Of a stretch of 64,000 nt of DNA, positions 58,201 to 64,000 are shown piece by piece (within the stretch, counting starts at the first letter, position 1; the number at the start of each line of letters is the position of its first letter). The translations under genes and the position numbers were made by a program. Under the pieces are notes generated by a model. That model was not told where the DNA came from and ran no database searches. It saw nothing but the letters and a program-made list of their open reading frames with translations. This DNA comes from Cunninghamia lanceolata (Eukaryota > Streptophyta > Pinopsida > Cupressales > Cupressaceae), in contig BSBN01001758.1 in assembly GCA_027924645.1 (NCBI GenBank), forward strand, positions 186,001-250,000. The letters run 5' to 3'.

Positions 58201-59988
58201 AACCGTCTCTCCTCCTTCATAGCGACAGACCTCTCTGCCTTTTCTACAAAACTTTGCTATATCCAAATCTCTGCTCCCTTTTAGTGTCTAATACACTTAC
58301 TACCTCCACGAGCCATGCACAGCGAAGCAGTCAATAATTTGTCTTTCTCTTTGCGATTTTTCCATTTCTCAAACCACAGTTCAGAACTAACAATCCCCCC
58401 ATCACTTTTGCCTCCCGCGCCCATGATGGAGTCCCCCATCTCTCTCCAACGGTTACACTTAAGCTTCATCCGAATAACCCCCTGCGCGTCCACCGAGGAA
58501 GATTTTCCAGTCTCTTTCACTTTGCGGTTTTAGTTTCTCAAACAACCACCCCACTCCTCCTTTCTCTACGGTTTTCACTTTCTAAACCACAGCACCACCA
58601 CTCCCCATGACTGCGCACACCATGATGAAGTATATCGCCCTCATCTCATGGTTACACCTCCCTCCATAACCTTCCTAAAACAAGGTATAATAATCGTTCC
58701 CAATCTCTCGACCATGCCTGATCCGATGGCCCCTCTTATGGCATGCAAGGTTGGCTTTTAACCCCCTCTCGCCATCACTCTCCAAAATGGAGCTTTATAA
58801 AGCAATGCGGCAGTTGGAAAGAGTAACAACCTTTCCACTACGCATAAAATAAGAGCTTCAATACCGCGTTCTTCGCAAAAAGAAGGGAAAATGTGTTATA
58901 AAACACAATATAGATCTTTTTTTTCTTAATATACTTGCAGTGGTACAAGATGATGACAGATTTGATGGTTTGCTGCGAGGAAAGTTCGCTGTTTAAATGG
59001 TGATGGAAAGGAATTTTGATTTGTTTAAGTTTCCAACCACCATTCAAAGGTGATGAAGAACTCACAATGCTGGCCGACACCCTCAACGAAGATGGAGCAA
59101 CTCGGCCTTGAACTCATGACCGGCACATGCCTATACATAAGGGTCGACAAGAATAATTAAAGCATAATTCAACTTCCCATTCGACTTCCGTCGATTAACA
59201 AAAGGGAATAATTCTCAACACATGATTTACGCGGTTGACGACAATCACGACGGATTGGTCGTAACGCTTCACAAGGTTTCTTAATCATTTGATGCACAAA
59301 ACGACTTCTCGCATCTTTCAACTACAAGACGTGGTCCACAAATCCGCCACAAATAGGTTCATCTGTTGACGTTAAACGTCGACAATATTTGCGTCATCAA
59401 ACTTGATGAGAACGTCTGACGTTTAAGAAGCGACAGTAAAACCTCTAAGTGACACAACAAGAATAACACAACTGTCTTACGGCTTATGACGTCGTTTACT
59501 TCGCGAACGACTATGTCGACTCATCATCGACTTGACTAGAAGATAAACAAGGTATCTACTACTCGTCAAAATAGATTCAAAAGTAACTGGCAAGACAAGA
59601 CATACCTCATATGACTCATAGGTTCACATTATCGTTTAACACTAGACTCGTTTGGCAAATAGACCACTCGTATTCCAAGGTCTATATCTCTCTTCTCGAA
59701 AGATACTCTCTCTCTTCTCTCTGAGAGTCGATACCCTGTAATCCTGTTTCACTTGTCATCAAACAATAAGAGATCCGTGCATCTTTATTCGATAAATTCA
59801 ACTAATAAATCAAATCTTATAATACAGTTATTAAATCGACCATAACATAATCATTTCCATGATTTCATAATTGATATTCAATACAATTCCATGTCATATC
59901 TTGTCTTAAGTCTATAACATCTCAACAAATTTACTTATACCCAAGTAAAAAGTAAAAGTATAGCAAGTTAGAAAATAGGGATGTAACA
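55238..59988. mobile_element. Solo LTR, about 4.75 kb
   Basis: It starts TGTAACATCC and ends GGGATGTAACA, with near-perfect inverted ends. The 5-bp duplication CTTCT (55233-55237 and 59989-59993) marks a retroviral-type insertion. I see no internal direct repeat, primer-binding site or gag/pol, so it is one LTR left after recombination between two, or a very unusual element. The right end resembles that of the element ending at 6061. 56700-57400 carries repeated motifs such as GGCCTCATA and CAGCCTCA. Confidence 0.75.
57866..58081 (+). CDS. Short ORF with a transit-peptide-like N-terminus inside the solo LTR
   Basis: 71 codons starting MGSVRFSVSSNALASIASG. The first 50 residues are rich in serine, alanine and basic residues and lack acids, as in plastid transit peptides. 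A short acidic segment and a stop follow. The local base composition is less AT-rich than the flanks. It could be a captured first exon of a nuclear gene for a plastid protein, with a splice site hidden near its end. I do not recognise the protein, and chance is possible. Confidence 0.3.
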   Translation: MGSVRFSVSSNALASIASGSMNFHSSKRRVSKNVRCKPCFKVISAVTSQISEAEPQAVGAGGHMKKSKTLV

Positions 59989-60632
59989 CTTCTATTTGTA
60001 GTTCCTAAATTTGGTGGCATTGGTGAGGCCCCAAATGACTCATACCTAGATCTGATCTCAACCAAAGGGGCATCTAAAAGAGAGGCAGTCGAAATTTGTG
60101 TGGTAGTGCCCTTTCTGCATTTTACTGTATTCACGAAGGTGGAATTTTTAGCCATTTTGTCTCCCGGGGACGGCGGCCTAGAGGGGTGTTGAGATACACC
60201 AGACCCTCGAGGATCTTCCCCAATTGCAGCTCAGGCTCCCTTAGCAGAGGAAGGCTCAATGGAGGTAGTAGATGTACCCCCAATATCATTGAGTGAGGCA
60301 ATTGAATCTCTAGGCAGGCCATTTTGAGCCCTACACAAACCCATTTCCGGTGATATTTTCCTGTTAGCCTTGAGCCCATCAGCATTTCCTTCATCTTCTG
60401 GGAATTCTGTGGGGGCCTGCATCGAGATATCCTGCCCGCCAAGTAAGCCCACAACCCCAGGCGGAGAGGAAGTCTGTGCAATAGAGAGACCGAACATGAC
60501 ATCCATGCCTTGTGACCTTTAGGCAATGGCACCTGTTGAAGAAAACATTCTAGCTGAAGAAGCTCCATAATGTTTGCTCGAAGCAGCTCCATTAGAAACC
60601 CTAGGTGCAGTCGAATTCGACAGCTTCTTCAT
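59989..60632 (-). pseudogene. LINE ORF1, N-terminal part
   Basis: It starts at ATG 60632-60630 (MKKLSNSTAPRVSNG). The first 215 codons are serine/proline-rich and unstructured. A TAA near 60520 and a TGA near 60215 interrupt the frame. The coding sequence stops at 59993, where the solo LTR is inserted, and continues at 55237. The frame is preserved when the LTR and one 5-bp duplication are removed. Confidence 0.82.
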
Positions 60633-60666
60633 TTTTGGCAAGTAATTCTGTCCTATGTTGTGATTT

Positions 60667-60688
60667 TTAAAAATTTATATACATTTTT
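60667..60688. repeat. Target duplication of the ORF1-only LINE, right copy
   Basis: Identical to 53876-53897. It marks the LINE 5' end at 60666. Confidence 0.85.
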
Positions 60689-62015
60689 AATATTTAATCG
60701 TTATATTCATTTTAATATACAATATTATATAATTAATTTTAATATTCTATTCAACCTATTTATGGTGCTAGTTTATATTCTTACATTTTATGCGAAGTTT
60801 GCCTAATTTATTTGGCTAGTTTCTTTTTTTCCATTGATGGAGAGCAGATGATGTCTTTTTGGAGCCATATTTCTCTCTTCTCTATTTGTATTTGACCTCT
60901 GAAGAGCCCTCATTCACTGGCAAGTGGGAATATCAAAATACTTTCTTTTCAGTTTATCAAATTTTTATTGTCAAATTTATCAAATATGGGACATCCTGAT
61001 TTTTGTCTGAAATCACGTATTTTTTAGAAAAAAAATAATGATTTAAGCCTTGAGGGGTTCCATATAAAGGGGTTTAATTGAAGGGGGTTAGATAAAAGCC
61101 CCTTAGATCAAATCCCCTTGGAAATAACCCCCTAGTATTAAATCAAACCATTGGTGGAGTCTCCTCTGCACCTATCAAAATGCTAACAAAAAACTAATTT
61201 TGCTTCACCTTTTGGGGGATCAAATGAAGTCATTTAGAAATTCTATTTTGTAATTATGTAGCCCTTAGTATAAGGTTTCCAAAAAGTATGATTCTGAATA
61301 TGTTTCATTTGATTTTATATTTATTTTCTATTTTCTAGTGAATGTAGGTTTTTCACCGAACATCAAGGTCTCTATTCCACACATGTGGAAAATTTTTTAA
61401 AAAAAAAGTTCTATTTTTTAAAAAATATTTGTGCACTAGGTATTGATGTCCTTGTTTCAAGAAAAAAAGAAGTTAATTTGGATACATATAGACAAACTTA
61501 TGTTGTATGGTATAAACCTATGTCTGAATTATAATTAATCTCACTTCAAAAATTAATTAAAAAAAATATGCAACAAAAAATTATGATAAAATATTTGCAC
61601 ACTAGATATTGGTGTTGTTAACCTATGTTTAAAAATTTATAATTTTATCCTTTCTATAAAAAAAGTTAGGTTTTATGGTATGAACGTCACTGTCTAAAAA
61701 TGTTGTTAATTATAAAAAAATAAGTTATTAATAGTTATGTAAAAAAAATCACAAATTAGTTGTTAATTTAAAAAAAAATATATATTTAGAATCTACACAT
61801 GAAATCTCAAAAGTCACTAGTTCATGTCATCTTCAAATTCTTAACAGTTTAGTTGCTATAGGTGTCAGAAAGTGGAATTTTAGTTAAAAATGTTGATTTC
61901 AATGTCCTACTTTGGCCAAAAAGTGGGACACAGTATTGTGGGATCACCCCTTAACCAAATTGTACTTTTTAGAAGTAGATTAAGTGGGCGAGTCTTTGGA
62001 GATCTTGGGGAAATA
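60689..62015. other. AT-rich intergenic DNA
   Basis: No gene, RNA or mobile element supported. A weak fold-back with GGGG/CCCC blocks lies at 61050-61135. Confidence 0.6.
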
Positions 62016-62173
62016 ATGGCAGAGGATGTGGGGGAGTTTTATGTCAGTACTATGTGGGACATAAGGGCAAATTCAGTCACGAGTTTTTTGAAGTCAAATT
62101 TTGTCTTGACAGTAAGCTTCGTTATGCCAACAATTCAAACTACAAAAATGACACCATGATTCGCAAAGAGGTT
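62016..62173 (+). pseudogene. MAGO: mago nashi N-terminal exon, frameshifted fragment
   Basis: It starts at ATG 62016 ([10 protein letters not shown]). After a 1-nt loss near 62046 it continues as [18 protein letters not shown], then [20 protein letters not shown], nearly identical to the conserved start of the exon-junction-complex core protein Mago. Mago pairs with Y14 on spliced mRNAs. The family protein is about 150 residues and only about the first 53 are present. Homology ends abruptly at RKEV, and the next bases, GTTTTTTTATTCC, could be an intron start. I see no later exon before 64000. It is a captured gene fragment or a decayed first exon of a larger pseudogene. Family membership is clear; functional status is not. 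Confidence 0.82.
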
Positions 62174-64000
62174 TTTTTATTCCAGGCCGTGCTCACCGTT
62201 CACCTCCTTTGCTTTCCCGATGACAAAAAAATGACAACGCGATGATCGAACAACAAAAAACAATGAAAAAGAAGCGACAGAAAATTGGAGGGCTGAATAG
62301 TTTCAATTGTCTTGCATCATTTTAGAGTAATGTGAGTTGTCAATCTTTGCACTAGACCGTTCCCTCTCACAGAGGGAATGCCTTTAGCATAAATATAATG
62401 TATTTGTTCTCACATTTAATATTTTGAGTTTATATGCAATCTTGCAACTCTTTTGTCCAAACACATAAAACATGATTGTTAAATTAAATACATATTTGAT
62501 AATTTAAAATACACACAAGTGTATAACTTCTAACCCTAAACCAAATAAAAAGAAGATGTAATGTACAACTTCTAATCCAAATACCCACAAATGCCATTCC
62601 ATCTCTTCCAAGTAGTGGGAAATTAATGTCCATTTTGGAGACTTCCACCACCAAAGTATGTGCAAGATAGAAAGATGTAAGGCTCACTATTTGGTGTATA
62701 AATAATTTTTATTATAGATTTCAAATATAAAATTAAATATTAACACCTAAATTTCAAAATGAACTTAAAGAATGTAATGCCCACCCATATAATCACATAC
62801 AAGTGGGCACACACACATGCAACTAATTTTTTTAAAATGTAATAATATTACCAAGAGTTAAGAAATATATAAACAACTGTAATTAAATTAGCAATGAACT
62901 TAAATACAATCCATACCCAATTTATTAATACCATGAATAATTTTAACGACATTAAATTGTCTAACACTTCAATTGATATTGGTTAATTTTGTATGATATA
63001 TTTTCTATAAATATAATACAGTCATCTTAAATAAATAAATTTCTGTAAGAACCAAAACAATTGGTTTAGACAAAATGATATAGATAAAATTGAAGAGTTT
63101 ATTATGAAACTTTATAATATTTGTAGAAGGAACAATTGCATATTTTTCTCTTAGGCTTATTAAAGGAAAAATGTATAATTATATTATTAATCTAACATTT
63201 GTTAACTAACTTACAATTACTCACTGAAGAATGATATAGATTTAATAAATTAATTAAATTAGCCCATTTTCTTCTTCAAGAAAGTTAAATGGTAAAAAAA
63301 ATAAAATTTAAAAATATTAAAGCATTTGAACAATAAAACTAATTTAATTATTAGTTAAATTAAATAAAAAAAGAAATTAAATTAATTTAATTAAAATGAT
63401 AAATAGAAATAAAACAAGTTTTATCTATATTTTTAATTTTTTATTACTTCTTTTTGCTTTACTATGCTTTCTTTCTATTCTTTTCCACAAAATTACTGTG
63501 TCTTCTTTTTCTATTTAATCAAACTAATCTCCATGATTTTTCCTATTTTTTAAAAATGTGTTAGAAAGGTAAAAAATAGAGATCTAAAATATCATAATAA
63601 TAAAATAATAATTTCCTTTATATACTTTTCTAAAAATCATATAATCACCTGAAAAATCACAATCTTAAAAAATAACAGAGATAGACAGTTACTAATTCGT
63701 ACATATCTCGTAATTGAGAATATGGGTATGGCTGAATTCTTGTGAGGATTTAGTCAACTAGGTTGCACATCTTCAATTAAAATATCAAAGAAACTCAGGT
63801 CCTAAAACAAAATTTATTAAAGATAAAATAGACTGATGTTTATCAAGATAATTTTTTAAACAACCCATACATCCAGTCACAAATATTTTTATATCTCAAA
63901 ATATAGAATTTGGGTATCACTAATTTTTTTAATATGATTTAGAAAACTCAATGGCGCACGTGTCCTAAAAGTTTCAAACAAACCCAGTTTCTAAAGCAAA
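62174..64000. other. AT-rich intergenic DNA
   Basis: Mostly A/T runs. No ORF, tRNA or element is supported. If the mago exon belonged to a larger gene copy, this would be its first intron. I see no branch point or acceptor followed by the expected coding sequence. Confidence 0.55.

Larger units (their letters stand above)
53898..60666 (-). mobile_element. ORF1-only LINE (half-LINE), split by a solo LTR
   Basis: Bounded by a 22-bp target duplication (53876-53897 and 60667-60688, TTAAAAATTTATATACATTT plus TT). The coding-strand 3' end reads TTCTACTTACCAATCAAAAAA, a common plant L1 ending. The 5' end has a 34-nt leader before ORF1. Removing the LTR inserted at 55238-59988 and its duplication leaves about 2.0 kb that encodes ORF1 only. 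There is no endonuclease or reverse transcriptase, although both ends are present. That layout resembles the ORF1-only half-L1 (HAL1) elements known from mammals. Confidence 0.87.

Overview
The window reads as non-genic plant nuclear DNA built almost entirely of nested retroelements. The plant diagnosis rests on plant-type LINEs (DUF4283/zinc-knuckle ORF1, an ORF2 with a C-terminal RNase H), Ty1/copia and Ty3/gypsy elements with plant-type domains, a primer-binding site matching initiator tRNA-Met, and a mago nashi exon. Long LTRs, deep nesting and the lack of intact host genes suggest a very large genome, most likely a conifer or other gymnosperm. That last step is inference.

Layout. 1-6061: an LTR element on the minus strand that runs off the left edge, with a broken ORF (1-2131) and a long LTR-like region ending in GGGATGTAACA at 6061. 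6062-7608 and 15315-about 17170: first copy of a 3.4-kb repeat ('repeat B'), split by a full-length minus-strand LINE (about 7609-15314, 19-bp target duplication). 17487-22572: a young non-autonomous LTR element (two 1415-bp LTRs, TSD CCCTA) with an intact 592-codon gag-protease ORF and no pol. 23362-26773: a second LTR element without gag or pol (TSD GAAAG), carrying a 130-bp palindrome. 26863-47265: a Ty1/copia element (TSD TAATG) broken by a 5'-truncated plus-strand LINE (28440-31347) and by a large Ty3/gypsy element (33453-45183). 47271-about 50786: second copy of repeat B. 52617-53500: a terminal-inverted-repeat element holding a CT/AC microsatellite. 53898-60666: a LINE with ORF1 only (22-bp TSD), split by a 4.75-kb solo LTR (TSD CTTCT). 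60689-64000: AT-rich DNA with one frameshifted mago nashi exon.

Target duplications and uninterrupted paralogous copies fix much of the insertion order. Repeat B is oldest (copies about 85-90% identical by eye). The copia LTRs differ by about 8% in a sampled stretch, and the gypsy nested in the copia by about 3%. The gag-only element is youngest (about 16 differences in 1415 bp).

Most unusual points: a LINE with three ORFs joined by overlapping stop and start codons (ATGA, then TGATG), whose third ORF is unrecognised; a gypsy element with an extra RNase H between protease and reverse transcriptase; an intact gag-protease-only retroelement; an ORF1-only LINE; and a recombination scar where the gypsy meets the copia. 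Only the gag-protease ORF looks fully intact. Positions, identities and mutation counts were read by eye, without alignment software.
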